DNA of 57,288 nucleotides. It comes from Bordetella parapertussis (GTDB lineage: Bacteria > Pseudomonadota > Gammaproteobacteria > Burkholderiales > SG8-41). How positions within the stretch are numbered: the first letter of the stretch is position 1; every line of letters starts with the position of its first letter. The stretch lies in assembly GCA_945864585.1 (NCBI GenBank), contig CAMBCF010000014.1, positions 1-57,288 of the forward strand, written 5' to 3'. The position numbers were made by a program, and so were the translations under genes. The notes below the pieces were generated by a model. The model saw only the letters and a program-made list of their open reading frames with translations, was not told the DNA's origin and searched no databases. Positions 46,908 through 55,773 of this stretch are shown here, one piece after another.

Positions 46908-47147
46908 TTACCGCAGGCCTGTGTCACGCTCCAATTCCGCCAGCCGCACTTCCAGCTGTGTAATTTTTTCGCGTGCGCGCAGCAGCACCGCGCGCTGCAC
47001 ATCGAATTCCTCACGCGTCACCAGATCGAGTTTCGCAAATGTGGATTGCAGCAGCGCGCGCAGGTTTTTCTGCAGGTCCGCCGCTGGCGTGTTGGCGAGC
47101 AACTCTTTGATTTTATTGTTTAAGTCGTCGAACGCGCGATTGTCCAT
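46908..47147 (-). CDS. ubiK: Ubiquinone biosynthesis accessory factor UbiK
   Basis: This 79-residue coiled-coil protein is of the BMFP (YqiC) family. It starts DNRAFDDLNNKIKELL and has a C-terminal helix REEFDVQRAVLLRAREKI then LEVRLAELE. UbiK assembles with UbiJ in ubiquinone synthesis under aerobic conditions. It is the first gene of a likely ubiK-comM-ccm transcript. A terminator of the upstream torF-like gene lies before it. Confidence 0.93.
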   Translation of the reverse strand: MDNRAFDDLNNKIKELLANTPAADLQKNLRALLQSTFAKLDLVTREEFDVQRAVLLRAREKITQLEVRLAELERDTGLR

Positions 47148-47280
47148 GAGAATCCTTGGTGGCGGTGATCCCGCTAGTCTAACAAACTGCCGTTATGCAA
47201 CCGGGCGCCTGCGTGCACCACCATCGTGCCGCGCAAGCGCGGTGGTGGGTTTTTATGCAGCGCCTGCTAGCCGAGGGCGC

Positions 47281-47307
47281 AAAAAAGCCGCCCGCAGGCG
47301 GCTTTTT
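47281..47307 (-). terminator. Intrinsic terminator of the TorF-like porin gene
   Basis: A GCCGCC / GGCGGC stem with a 4-base loop is flanked by A6 and T5 on the plus strand. On the minus strand the stem is followed by six T, so it ends transcripts from the porin gene, 34 bp after its stop. It should also separate that gene from ubiK. Confidence 0.85.
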
Positions 47308-47340
47308 GGGGGCATTTGGAACCTTCGTGACTTATGCCGC

Positions 47341-48216
47341 TTAGAACGACTTGAGCCACGACAGCGTGAATGCGCCTTTGCTCACATCTTTGAAACCCGC
47401 GGTCGGTCCTACGCCGGGAGTGAAGCCGCTGTTAGCCCAGCAATAGGCATTGGTGTTGAGCGCACCGACAGGGGTACAGGTTCCCGAGGTGTTGGTGTCG
47501 GAATAGGCTGCGGTAACGGTTCCGAAGCCGATATCCTTGCTAACCCCGACCTTCCAGTCGCTATACGAGGCGCCATTGACGCCACCGAGGGTTACCACAG
47601 AGCCTTTGACTCTTTGGTGCCCGAGGTGACCGATCACGGTCCAGCCATTACCCGCATCATAGTTGGCATTCAGTTCCAGATAATCCGAACCGCGGGTATT
47701 TTGGTTGAGTGCGGCGCCGCCATACCAGCCGATGAAGTTTTTGGAGGTGGCATAAGAGTATTTTGCCGTCAGCCACTTGTAACCGATAGCGGCATAAAGC
47801 TCCTGCGTGTTGGGATTCGCCAGAACAGTCAGAATCTCTCCGCCTTTGCCCGGGTAGTTGTAGGTGATGTAGCCGACATCGTAGTTCCAGTCGCCGCCCG
47901 CGAAGCTGTTCTTGTAGCCGCCGTAGACGTCAACTTCGATTCTTCCCTTACCGAGAAAGTCTTTGACCCAGGTAATTGAGGAAGCCCATGCGCCCACGTA
48001 AAAGCCGCTGGCGTGTGCATAGTCTATGCCGCCTTGAACGGCAGGCCTGCCGTGCGTTTGGCTGATGCCGCGGAACAGGTAGTTGGACGTGAGGCCTAGG
48101 TTAAAGCTAAGTGGCGAAGCCGGTGCGGCAGGTGCAGCGGGGGCCGGCGTTTGCGCGAAGGCGGTGGATACTGCAAAGGCGCCGCTAATGGCTGCGCCGA
48201 GAATGAGTTTACGCAT
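47341..48216 (-). CDS. TorF-family putative porin
   Basis: This 291-residue outer-membrane protein has a signal peptide ending AFAQTPAP. It is followed by the family start SFNLGLTSNYLFRGISQTHG and alternating beta strands such as GYITYNYPG, ELYAAIGYKWLTAKYSY and YLELNANYD. It ends with an aromatic residue, FTLSWLKSF, as outer-membrane barrels do. It has two cysteines near residue 250. In many betaproteobacteria this gene precedes glnK-amtB, as here in divergent form. Ammonium- or nitrogen-related passage is a guess. An AAGGGG site precedes ATG 48216. Confidence 0.9.
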   Translation of the reverse strand: MRKLILGAAISGAFAVSTAFAQTPAPAAPAAPASPLSFNLGLTSNYLFRGISQTHGRPAVQGGIDYAHASGFYVGAWASSITWVKDFLGKGRIEVDVYGGYKNSFAGGDWNYDVGYITYNYPGKGGEILTVLANPNTQELYAAIGYKWLTAKYSYATSKNFIGWYGGAALNQNTRGSDYLELNANYDAGNGWTVIGHLGHQRVKGSVVTLGGVNGASYSDWKVGVSKDIGFGTVTAAYSDTNTSGTCTPVGALNTNAYCWANSGFTPGVGPTAGFKDVSKGAFTLSWLKSF

Positions 48217-48455
48217 GATGATCCCCTTGTAAGGTATTTGTGAAAAATTAGACGGTTACCCCACTAAGCAAAACTCACGCCTGTTTGTATGGCGCTGCTG
48301 AATATTCGCTGATTCTATGTCCCATCTTATGTGCGGAGCGAGTTTTAGCTTGAATTAGCGTACGTATTTATGCAGCTTGTTGCGTAAAACGCCATGCACA
48401 TAGAATGAGGTGGTGTTTGAAATCGCGCTCACTTTTGATGCCGTGGTCAAAATTT

Positions 48456-48472
48456 CGCACTATCAAGGTGCA
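48456..48472. promoter_or_regulatory. NtrC-like binding site 1
   Basis: The site reads CGCAC, seven bases (TATCAAG), then GTGCA. This is the same plan as the NtrC consensus TGCAC-N7-GTGCA. Its centre is 30 bp, or about three helix turns, from the second site, as usual for paired enhancer sites. It lies about 90 bp upstream of the sigma-54 promoter. Confidence 0.75.
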
Positions 48473-48485
48473 AACCAAAATACTC

Positions 48486-48502
48486 CGCACCTATTCTGTG
48501 CG
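48486..48502. promoter_or_regulatory. NtrC-like binding site 2
   Basis: CGCAC, seven bases (CTATTCT), then GTGCG. It is a perfect inverted repeat with the NtrC spacing. The centre is about 60 bp upstream of the -24 element and about 90 bp upstream of the expected transcription start. Confidence 0.75.
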
Positions 48503-48556
48503 AGACACCTATGCTGCAATTGAGTAGCTTATTGTTTTCATTGAATTAAATGAAAC

Positions 48557-48572
48557 TGGTACGGTATATGCA
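48557..48572 (+). promoter_or_regulatory. Sigma-54 promoter of glnK-amtB
   Basis: TGGTACG, four bases (GTAT), then ATGCA matches the sigma-54 consensus TGGCACG-N4-TTGCA with both invariant dinucleotides GG and GC, 10 bases apart. The start would lie near 48583, 76 bases upstream of glnK. The rest of the 442-bp gap (48217-48658) contains the two NtrC sites and the porin upstream region; no gene was seen. Confidence 0.8.
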
Positions 48573-48637
48573 ATACGCTAAGCCAGTTATAGGACTAAAA
48601 ACGCAACCGTAATAATTTTCATCCAGCAGTTTATTGA

Positions 48638-48997
<360 letters not shown>

Positions 48998-49018
48998 AGC
49001 GCTTTAAGGGGAACTGAA

Positions 49019-50551
49019 ATGAAACGACTAAGCCTTATTTTATCCACGCTGGCGTTGCTGGTGTGCGCGAACTTTGTGACACACGCGCAGGACAAGCCCG
49101 CCGAGAAAGCAGCGGAGCCTGCAGCCGCGGCAGCACCAGCCGCTGCGCCGGCAGCGGCATCGGCGCCCACCGCCGCGGCAGCTAGCCCCGCACCTGCTGC
49201 CACTGCGGTGAAGTCCACCACCAACAAAGGCGACATCGCTTGGATGCTTACCTCCACCGCGCTGGTGCTGATGATGAGTATTCCCGCGCTGGCCTTGTTC
49301 TACGGCGGCATGGTGCGCTCGAAAAACATGTTGTCGGTGCTGATGCAGGTATTCGTGGTGTTCTCGCTGGTGACGGTGTTGTGGTGCATTTACGGCTACA
49401 GCCTGGCATTTACCGAGGGCAACGCATTTATCGGCGGATTCGACCGATTATTCTTGACCGGCACGTTTGACGCCGCCAAAGCGGAGTTTTCAACCGCGGC
49501 AACCTTCAGCAAAGGCGTGGTGCTGCCGGAACTGGTGTTCGTGGCGTTTCAGGCTACCTTCGCCGCCGTCACTTGCTGTCTGATTCTGGGTGCGGTGGCC
49601 GAACGCATCAAGTTCTCTGCGGTGCTGATCTTCGTCGTCATCTGGTTCACCTTTGCCTACTTGCCGGTCGCGCACATGGTGTGGTTCTGGCCAGGCCCGG
49701 ATGCCTACACCGACGCCAAACTGGTGGATAAGCTGAACTTGACGGCTGGTTATCTGTGGCAAAAGGGCGCGCTCGATTTCGCGGGCGGCACGGTGGTGCA
49801 TATCAACGCTGGTATCGCCGGATTGATTGGCGCCTACCTCGTGGGCAAGCGCGTTGGCTTTGGCAAGGAAGCGATGACGCCGCACAACCTGACCATGACC
49901 ATGACCGGCGCCGCGCTGCTGTGGGTAGGCTGGTTCGGATTTAATGCCGGTTCCGCGCTGGAAGCCAACAACACCGCTGCGCTGGCGTTCATCAACACCT
50001 TCCTCGCCACAGCGTGCGCGGTGCTGTCGTGGACGTTCGCCGAATGGATGTTCAAAGGCAAGCCGTCGATGCTCGGTGCGGCTTCGGGCGCGGTGGCGGG
50101 TTTGGTGGCCATCACACCGGCGGCGGGTAACGTAGGTATTCCCGGTGCGTTCGTCATCGGAACTCTCGCCGGTATCATATGCCTGTGGGGCGTAAACGGT
50201 CTGAAAAAGATGCTCAAGGCCGACGACTCGCTGGACGTATTCGGCGTGCATGCGGTGGGCGGCATACTCGGTGCTTTGCTCACCGGCGTGTTCTGTGCCC
50301 CGTCACTGGGCGGCCCTGGCTTTGTGTCTGATTGGGTTACCGGCAAAATGACGTCTGCCGCTGACTATAAGATATTCGATCAAGTCCTCATTCAGGCGCA
50401 GGCGGTCGGTGTGACGGTGGTGTGGACCGCAGTGGTGGCGTTGATCGCCTTCAAGATCGCGGACATCATCGTCGGACTGCGCGTCACCGAAGAGGAAGAA
50501 CGCGAAGGCCTCGACATCAACTCGCACGGCGAGACTGCGTATCACATGTAA
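49019..50551 (+). CDS. amtB: Ammonium transporter AmtB
   Basis: This 510-residue protein has a signal peptide ending FVTHAQ. An Ala/Pro-rich stretch of about 45 residues follows, before eleven membrane helices. The paired histidines appear in GGTVVHINAG and VFGVHAVGG, and the Phe gate region in LALFYGGMVRSKN. It conducts ammonium. It begins 21 bp after glnK, and the two work together: P-II closes the channel. The low-complexity N-terminal stretch is longer than in E. coli AmtB. Confidence 0.95.
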   Translation: MKRLSLILSTLALLVCANFVTHAQDKPAEKAAEPAAAAAPAAAPAAASAPTAAAASPAPAATAVKSTTNKGDIAWMLTSTALVLMMSIPALALFYGGMVRSKNMLSVLMQVFVVFSLVTVLWCIYGYSLAFTEGNAFIGGFDRLFLTGTFDAAKAEFSTAATFSKGVVLPELVFVAFQATFAAVTCCLILGAVAERIKFSAVLIFVVIWFTFAYLPVAHMVWFWPGPDAYTDAKLVDKLNLTAGYLWQKGALDFAGGTVVHINAGIAGLIGAYLVGKRVGFGKEAMTPHNLTMTMTGAALLWVGWFGFNAGSALEANNTAALAFINTFLATACAVLSWTFAEWMFKGKPSMLGAASGAVAGLVAITPAAGNVGIPGAFVIGTLAGIICLWGVNGLKKMLKADDSLDVFGVHAVGGILGALLTGVFCAPSLGGPGFVSDWVTGKMTSAADYKIFDQVLIQAQAVGVTVVWTAVVALIAFKIADIIVGLRVTEEEEREGLDINSHGETAYHM

Positions 50552-50600
50552 GCGTAGCGTGTTATCCGTGGCGGCGAGGCACTCCCCCGCGCTGTCACTC

Positions 50601-50639
50601 CAGGGCGCCTCTTCGCAAGAAGGGGCGCCCTGTTTTTTT
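50601..50639 (+). terminator. Intrinsic terminator of glnK-amtB
   Basis: The arms CAGGGCGCC (50601-50609) and GGCGCCCTG (50624-50632) pair and are followed by seven T (50633-50639). The inner bases TCTT and AAGA can extend the stem with a small bulge. It lies 50 bp after the amtB stop. Confidence 0.9.
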
Positions 50640-50753
50640 GCGTCAACCGTTAATGAGCGGATCCCAATCATCGGGACGGGCTACACCCAAGCAACAGACT
50701 CGCGCCCGGGAGGGCGCGCCACGTTAATTATTTTCTGGCTGACGGGCTTGCGC

Positions 50754-51218
50754 TCAGTGCGCGCCGGCGCGCTTACCCGCGATGTCGCGCACCTCAACCT
50801 TCAGGCTGACGGTCTCGCGCTTTTTATCGGCGGATTCGATTAGCAAATCCAGCGGCACACGCTCGCCGGGTTTCATTTGCTGTTTGAGACCCATCATCAT
50901 CACGTGATAACCCCCCGGTGCGAGCATAATGGTTTTGCCGGCGGGCACATCGATGCCTTCAACCTGAGACATTTTCATCACGCCGTTTTGCATGGTCATG
51001 TTGTGAATTTCGACCGTGCCAGCAACCGGACTCGACACCCCGATCAGGCGCACCGAGCTGTTGCCAGTGATTTCCATGAATGCACCGGTAGTCCTTTGCG
51101 CGGGTACCGTGCCACGCACCCACGCGTCCTTTACTTCAATGCTTTGTGCCTGCACGCCGCACACGGTGAGCAGCGCGAGCACGCCTATTGCTTGTGAAAT
51201 GCTGCAGGTTGTAGTCAT
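50754..51218 (-). CDS. PCu(A)C-type periplasmic copper chaperone
   Basis: This 154-residue secreted protein has a signal peptide ending GVQAQS. It has the family copper site with His and Met ligands in VEIHNMTMQNGVMKM and the second part in APGGYHVMMMG. PCu(A)C proteins carry Cu(I) to cytochrome oxidase. ATG 51218 (MTTTCSIS) starts a normal signal peptide; an earlier start adds 32 residues without similarity. No Sco gene is adjacent. Confidence 0.93.
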   Translation of the reverse strand: MTTTCSISQAIGVLALLTVCGVQAQSIEVKDAWVRGTVPAQRTTGAFMEITGNSSVRLIGVSSPVAGTVEIHNMTMQNGVMKMSQVEGIDVPAGKTIMLAPGGYHVMMMGLKQQMKPGERVPLDLLIESADKKRETVSLKVEVRDIAGKRAGAH

Positions 51219-51355
51219 TGAAATTCTTTTAAACCAATTCGTTATAAGGATCAGAGCAGTGTGTTTTTTACGGCCGCCAGTGAACACCGCAGGATTATCA
51301 CGCCGCAGCGTCAACTGGCACAGCAGGGTTAAAACCCATCACGCCGCCGATGGAC

Positions 51356-52201
51356 TCAGAATGTGCGTTCGCCCTTGATCGTGATCCGGTGCATGACCCT
51401 GCGGTAGCCGTAGTAGTCATTGACCGGATAATGCAGCGCACGGCGGTTGTCCCACACCGCCATCGAACCGGGCTCCCAGCGGAAGCGGCAGGTGAATTCC
51501 GGCCGCGTCGCGTGGGCTATCAGATAGGACAGGGTGGGCCGGCTTTCTTCCTCGGTCATGCCAACGATCTGGCGCGTGATCCCGATGTGGCACAGGTACA
51601 GTGCCTTGCGCCCAGTTTCGGGGTGCTGCCGCACCAGTGGGTGTTCGGCGGGTTCGGGGTCATCATCGGGTGCAGTCGGTGTCATCGCCGCCGGCCTTTT
51701 TTTCTTCTTGTCGTAGATGCTGATCGTGCGCAGGTTGGCAATCATCGCCTTCATGCCGTCCGATAGCGTGTCGTAGGCCATATACAGGTTGGCGAACAGA
51801 GTGTCGCCGCCAACCGGAGGCACCTGTTTTGCGTAGAGGATGGTGACGCGCGCGGGCGTCGGCGTAAACATCTGGTCGGTGTGCCAGTTCTCGCCGAAAA
51901 CGGTGGTGTCATCCTCTTTCTTCACGATCTCGATGACGCCTGGATGATCCGGCAGACAACGCATATGGGGATGCAGATGGATTTCACCCCAGTGCGTAGC
52001 GAACGCCATCTGTTGCGCCGGTGTAATGTTCTGTTCACGGAAAAATATCACGCCATGATCCAGCAGCACCTGGTTAATAGCGGCGAAGCCCCGCTCATCA
52101 AGTTTTCGCGATAAATCAACACCGCGGATTTCCGCGCCCACGCCGCCGGTGAGCGGGTTCACATCGAGTAGGTTGAGTTTGTCGAGTAGCTGGGTGTTCA
52201 T
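51356..52201 (-). CDS. TauD/TfdA-family Fe(II)/2-oxoglutarate dioxygenase
   Basis: This 281-residue dioxygenase has the HxD motif in ENWHTDQMF and the distal His region DNRRALHYPVNDYYG, with the C-terminal arginine in RRVMHRITIKGE. It starts NPLTGGVGAEIRGVDLS, typical of TauD. It differs clearly from the TauD-type enzyme at 341. The preferred substrate cannot be read out. It stands alone between the copper chaperone and phaC. Confidence 0.9.
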   Translation of the reverse strand: MNTQLLDKLNLLDVNPLTGGVGAEIRGVDLSRKLDERGFAAINQVLLDHGVIFFREQNITPAQQMAFATHWGEIHLHPHMRCLPDHPGVIEIVKKEDDTTVFGENWHTDQMFTPTPARVTILYAKQVPPVGGDTLFANLYMAYDTLSDGMKAMIANLRTISIYDKKKKRPAAMTPTAPDDDPEPAEHPLVRQHPETGRKALYLCHIGITRQIVGMTEEESRPTLSYLIAHATRPEFTCRFRWEPGSMAVWDNRRALHYPVNDYYGYRRVMHRITIKGERTF

Positions 52202-52415
52202 GAACCGACACTCCCGGAAAGTTCACCGCGGCGCAGTGCCTGAAGATTATAGCGGGAAACGTGGGCTTGCAGCGCCGCTCGCGCGCCGCGTGCGTGGCGC
52301 TCTCGTGTCGCAACTGGCATTGCAATCGGCCAGGCGCCGGTGCAACCTGATCATCCTTTCGGTGTCAGGCCCGGCAGCACACCATCGCTGCTGTATCGCC
52401 AGTGGATTTTACGAG

Positions 52416-54230
52416 CTACGCCGCCGCCTTGTGATCCAGTCGCACGCCGACATAAGACCCCGGCGCATCTTCCAGCGCCTTCAACTTACCCCTACCGGGT
52501 ATGCGCGCCGCGACTTTGCCACCGCCGTGTTTGTCCACCCATTGTTGCCAATCTGTCCACCACGAACCGCTGTGCTGCTTCGCGCCTGCCAGCCACGCAT
52601 CCGGCGCGGCGTCAATTTTGTGGTTGGTCCAGTAGCCGTACTTATTGGCCGACGGCGGGTTGACGGTGCCCGCGATATGACCCGAACCGCCGAGCACAAA
52701 TCGCAACGGGATGTTGCTATCGAAAACCCGCGCGCCGGCGTAAACGGTTTTCCATGGCGCGATGTGGTCTTCGACAGTGGCAACAAAATACAGCGGCGTC
52801 TTCACCCGGCTCAAATCAATCGGCGTGCCGGCAAGCGTGAGGCCGCCCGCTTTGCGCAACAGGTTTTTCATGTACATATTGCGCAAATAGTAGCTGTGCA
52901 TGGCCGCCGGCATGCGCGTGGAATCGGCGTTCCAGTAGAGCAGATCAAACGGCATCGGGTCGCGGCCCATCAAATAATTGTTGACCACGAAAGACCAGAT
53001 CAAATCATTGGCGCGCAGCATATTGAACGTGGCCGCCATCTCCGAGCCTTCGAGGTAACCCCGCTGATGCATGCGCTTTTCCAGCGCGCTGACTTGTTGC
53101 TCATCGATGAACACCTCGAGTTCACCCGACTGCTCGAAATCCACCAGTGTTGCAAAAAAAGCAGTGCTCGCCACACGCGAGTCACGTTTTGCGGCGAGGT
53201 GGCCGAGTGTCGCGGCGGTCAGGGTGCCGCCGAGGCAAAATCCAATCAGATTCAGCGCTTCGGCGCCGGCTGCTTTCAGCGTGGCATTGATCGCCGCCAG
53301 CGTGCCTTCTTTGAGATAATCCTCGAACGTTTTGCCCGCGTGCCTGGCATCAGGATTGATCCACGACACCATGAACACGCTGTGGCCCTGTGCGACTGCC
53401 CAGCGCACAAACGAGTTATCCGCGCGCATGTCGAACACGTAAAATTTGTTGATCCACGGCGGCACGATCAACAGCGGACGGCGATACACCGTTTTGGTGG
53501 TGGGCGCGTATTGAATCAACTGCAACAGCTCGTTCTGGAACACCACTTTGCCCGGTGTCGCAGCGATGTTCACGCCGAGCCTGAAAGCACGGTCATCCAC
53601 CATTTTCACGCGCAATTGGGCGCCGTCGGCACGCGCGAGATCATCGAGTAAATTATTGAGTCCTTTGAGTAAGTTCCTGCCGCTGCTGCGCACGGTTTCC
53701 TGCAGCACCTCAGGGTTGGTGAGCGCGAAATTCGACGGCGACAGGGCGTCGATGTACTGGCGTGTATAGAAATCCACTTTCTTCGCAGTGGTTTCATCCA
53801 GGCCATGCACGCCGCACATGGCCTTGTGCAAATGGCGCGCGGCAATCAGGTACGACTGCTTCAGGTAATCAAACAAAAATCTGTTCTGCCAATCCTCATG
53901 GCGAAAGCGACGGTCGCCCTTTTGCACCTCGGCCACCGGTGCGGGCTTTTGCCCGCTCAGAGAAATCCAGGTGTTTTGCCACAGCGCCGCGTGATCCCGC
54001 CACACTTTCATTTGCGTCTGCGCCAGTTGCAGCGGGTCGCTGGCCATTTTTAACCACGCCTCGAAAAAGGCGTGCGCGATGCCGAGTTCATCAGACGCCT
54101 GCCGCGCAGGGGTGCCGGCCTTACGCAGGGTGCGTCTGAGCAACTCGCGGCTCTTGCGCGCGATGCCAGCGTAGAGCCGCACCGTCTCTGTCAGGTTAAA
54201 GCGTTTGTGCTGCTGTTCGGCAGTGTGCAT
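52416..54230 (-). CDS. phaC: Class I poly(3-hydroxyalkanoate) synthase
   Basis: This 604-residue enzyme polymerises hydroxyacyl-CoA into storage granules. The lipase-like box is GFCLGGTL, with Cys as the nucleophile. Other conserved blocks are PWINKFYVFDMRADNS, SFVRWAVAQGHSVFMVSW, TPLYFVATVEDHIAPW (catalytic Asp region) and FVLGGSGHIAGTVNPP (catalytic His). ATG 54230 follows directly after the stop of the upstream MBL gene (TGAATG), so the pair is coupled. No phaA, phaB or phaR is in the window. Confidence 0.96.
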   Translation of the reverse strand: MHTAEQQHKRFNLTETVRLYAGIARKSRELLRRTLRKAGTPARQASDELGIAHAFFEAWLKMASDPLQLAQTQMKVWRDHAALWQNTWISLSGQKPAPVAEVQKGDRRFRHEDWQNRFLFDYLKQSYLIAARHLHKAMCGVHGLDETTAKKVDFYTRQYIDALSPSNFALTNPEVLQETVRSSGRNLLKGLNNLLDDLARADGAQLRVKMVDDRAFRLGVNIAATPGKVVFQNELLQLIQYAPTTKTVYRRPLLIVPPWINKFYVFDMRADNSFVRWAVAQGHSVFMVSWINPDARHAGKTFEDYLKEGTLAAINATLKAAGAEALNLIGFCLGGTLTAATLGHLAAKRDSRVASTAFFATLVDFEQSGELEVFIDEQQVSALEKRMHQRGYLEGSEMAATFNMLRANDLIWSFVVNNYLMGRDPMPFDLLYWNADSTRMPAAMHSYYLRNMYMKNLLRKAGGLTLAGTPIDLSRVKTPLYFVATVEDHIAPWKTVYAGARVFDSNIPLRFVLGGSGHIAGTVNPPSANKYGYWTNHKIDAAPDAWLAGAKQHSGSWWTDWQQWVDKHGGGKVAARIPGRGKLKALEDAPGSYVGVRLDHKAAA

Positions 54231-55301
54231 TCAATCTTTCTCCGCGCGTTGAAACTGGTAGACGCCGCTGCTATTGAGGACGCGGCGCACGGTGCCGCGA
54301 TGCATCAGATAGTTAAGGTGCGCAATCGCCTCTCCCATTGCGAACAGCACATGATAATCGTCAAACTTGCGATCGAACAGCACCGGTAACGCTGCCACTG
54401 CGGTTTGCGGGGTGAGGCACGCTACACTCAGACGCTCGAGCCGCGACCGATGGTGTTCGTGCAGCGCATCGACGCGCGCGTGCAGGCCCTGAAACGGCAA
54501 GCCGTGTGACGGCAACACCAGCGTGTTGGCGGCTAGCGCGGCGTAACGCGTCAGCGACGCGAGAAAGTCGCCTACCGGATCGGCTTCCGGCTCCGCCGGC
54601 CACACACTGACGTTGGTTGAAATGCGCGGCAGCAGCATATCGCCCGCAATGAACAGCCCCAGCTTTTCGCAATACAGGCTGGCGTGCTCCGGTGCGTGGC
54701 CGTGGCCGACGACCACGCGCCAGCTGTGCTCGCCGATCGCAATGGCTTCATGGTCGTGGATACGCCGGTGCGCGCGCGGCAGGGTGGGCACGCCGCGCGG
54801 GTAGAGGTTGTCGCGTTCATCGATCCATTGCATGCGCTCATCATCCAGCCCGTGACGCAACATCAGTGCGCGCACACATTCGGGCTCGCTACCGCCGCCG
54901 CGTTTGTGCACCACATGCGCCTGCAGGAATTCCGCCTTGGTCATCCACGGCGTGAGTTGATGCTTTTCGCACAACCAATCGCAAAGGCCAATATGATCGG
55001 GGTGAAAATGCGTGACGATCACGCGCGTCACCGGTTTTCCGTTGAGATGCTGCGCGAAAATCTGTTCCCAGCACGCGCGCGCTTCATCGGTGGCGAAACC
55101 GCAATCGACGATCGTCCAGCCATCGCCATCTTCGAGCAACCACAGATTGATGTGATTCAGCACAAACGGCAACGGCATGCGCAGCCAGTAGACACCGGGC
55201 GCAACGGCAGTCACCGTACCGGACGCTGGCGGCTCGGCGATGGGGTAATACAGGTTCGAGGTGTCGGTCTGAGGCTTTTTCCTGGCAGTCGCAGCTTGCA
55301 T
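54231..55301 (-). CDS. MBL-fold metallo-hydrolase upstream of phaC
   Basis: This protein of about 356 residues has the zinc motif VIVTHFHPDHIGLCDWL, then VVVGHGHAPEHASLY and FIAGDMLLPRIS, as in the glyoxalase II / lactamase-like branch. It has no signal peptide. ATG 55301 is chosen; TTG 55334, 11 codons earlier, also fits the frame. Its stop and the phaC start abut exactly. That suggests a role with hydroxyacyl thioesters in PHA metabolism, but this is inference from position only. Confidence 0.86.
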   Translation of the reverse strand: MQAATARKKPQTDTSNLYYPIAEPPASGTVTAVAPGVYWLRMPLPFVLNHINLWLLEDGDGWTIVDCGFATDEARACWEQIFAQHLNGKPVTRVIVTHFHPDHIGLCDWLCEKHQLTPWMTKAEFLQAHVVHKRGGGSEPECVRALMLRHGLDDERMQWIDERDNLYPRGVPTLPRAHRRIHDHEAIAIGEHSWRVVVGHGHAPEHASLYCEKLGLFIAGDMLLPRISTNVSVWPAEPEADPVGDFLASLTRYAALAANTLVLPSHGLPFQGLHARVDALHEHHRSRLERLSVACLTPQTAVAALPVLFDRKFDDYHVLFAMGEAIAHLNYLMHRGTVRRVLNSSGVYQFQRAEKD

Positions 55302-55334
55302 ATTGATTACGGTGATTACGGCAGCGCGATCCAA

Positions 55335-55773
55335 TGACGCGAACGTCAGCGCTGACGTAATATCCTTTATGATCGTGTTTTAAGGGAAGTTTTTGAGAAT
55401 ACTGGCTTATATTGCAAAGCACAATAGCCGTCGCATCGCGGCAGCACAAAACTAAATTTTCGCTGGCTGCTGCCGGTAGCTGCCGGTTAGCGCGCACGGG
55501 CATGCTTAAAATATGTAACTAACTGTTTTATATAATATTTTAATATGTTTTCTGTCTCTATTAAACGAAGAACGGTAACTTCTGAACGTCGGTGTGAGCA
55601 AAATTGAACATTAATAAGCCGCGCCACGCGCCGCAACAATCGCTACCGGTAGTGGATCCCTGCGAGACGCAGGCCGTGGAAAGCGCAGTGGGCGGGCAAG
55701 AGCGTCAGCGTGCTGGTGAGCGCCGGTATAGCGCGGCTAAGCCGGGGCGAGAACTATTCAAGGAGACATGCTG
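55335..55773. promoter_or_regulatory. Divergent intergenic region with AT-rich island
   Basis: This gap between the MBL-phaC pair and the nitronate monooxygenase holds no clear gene. An AT-rich stretch at about 55505-55560, in an otherwise GC-rich window, contains TATAAT at 55531-55536 and is a probable promoter area for one or both directions. A 56-codon frame from TTG 55604 to TGA 55774 has coding-like codons and overlaps the next start, but it has no ribosome binding site. I do not annotate it as a gene. Confidence 0.4.

Noticed and set aside
47216-47254. Possible plus-strand terminator (CCGCGC-AA-GCGCGG followed by GGGTTTTT)
   Set aside because: The outer stem needs a large one-sided bulge, and no plus-strand gene lies upstream that would need it. 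The clean hairpin at 47281 explains the end of the porin gene.
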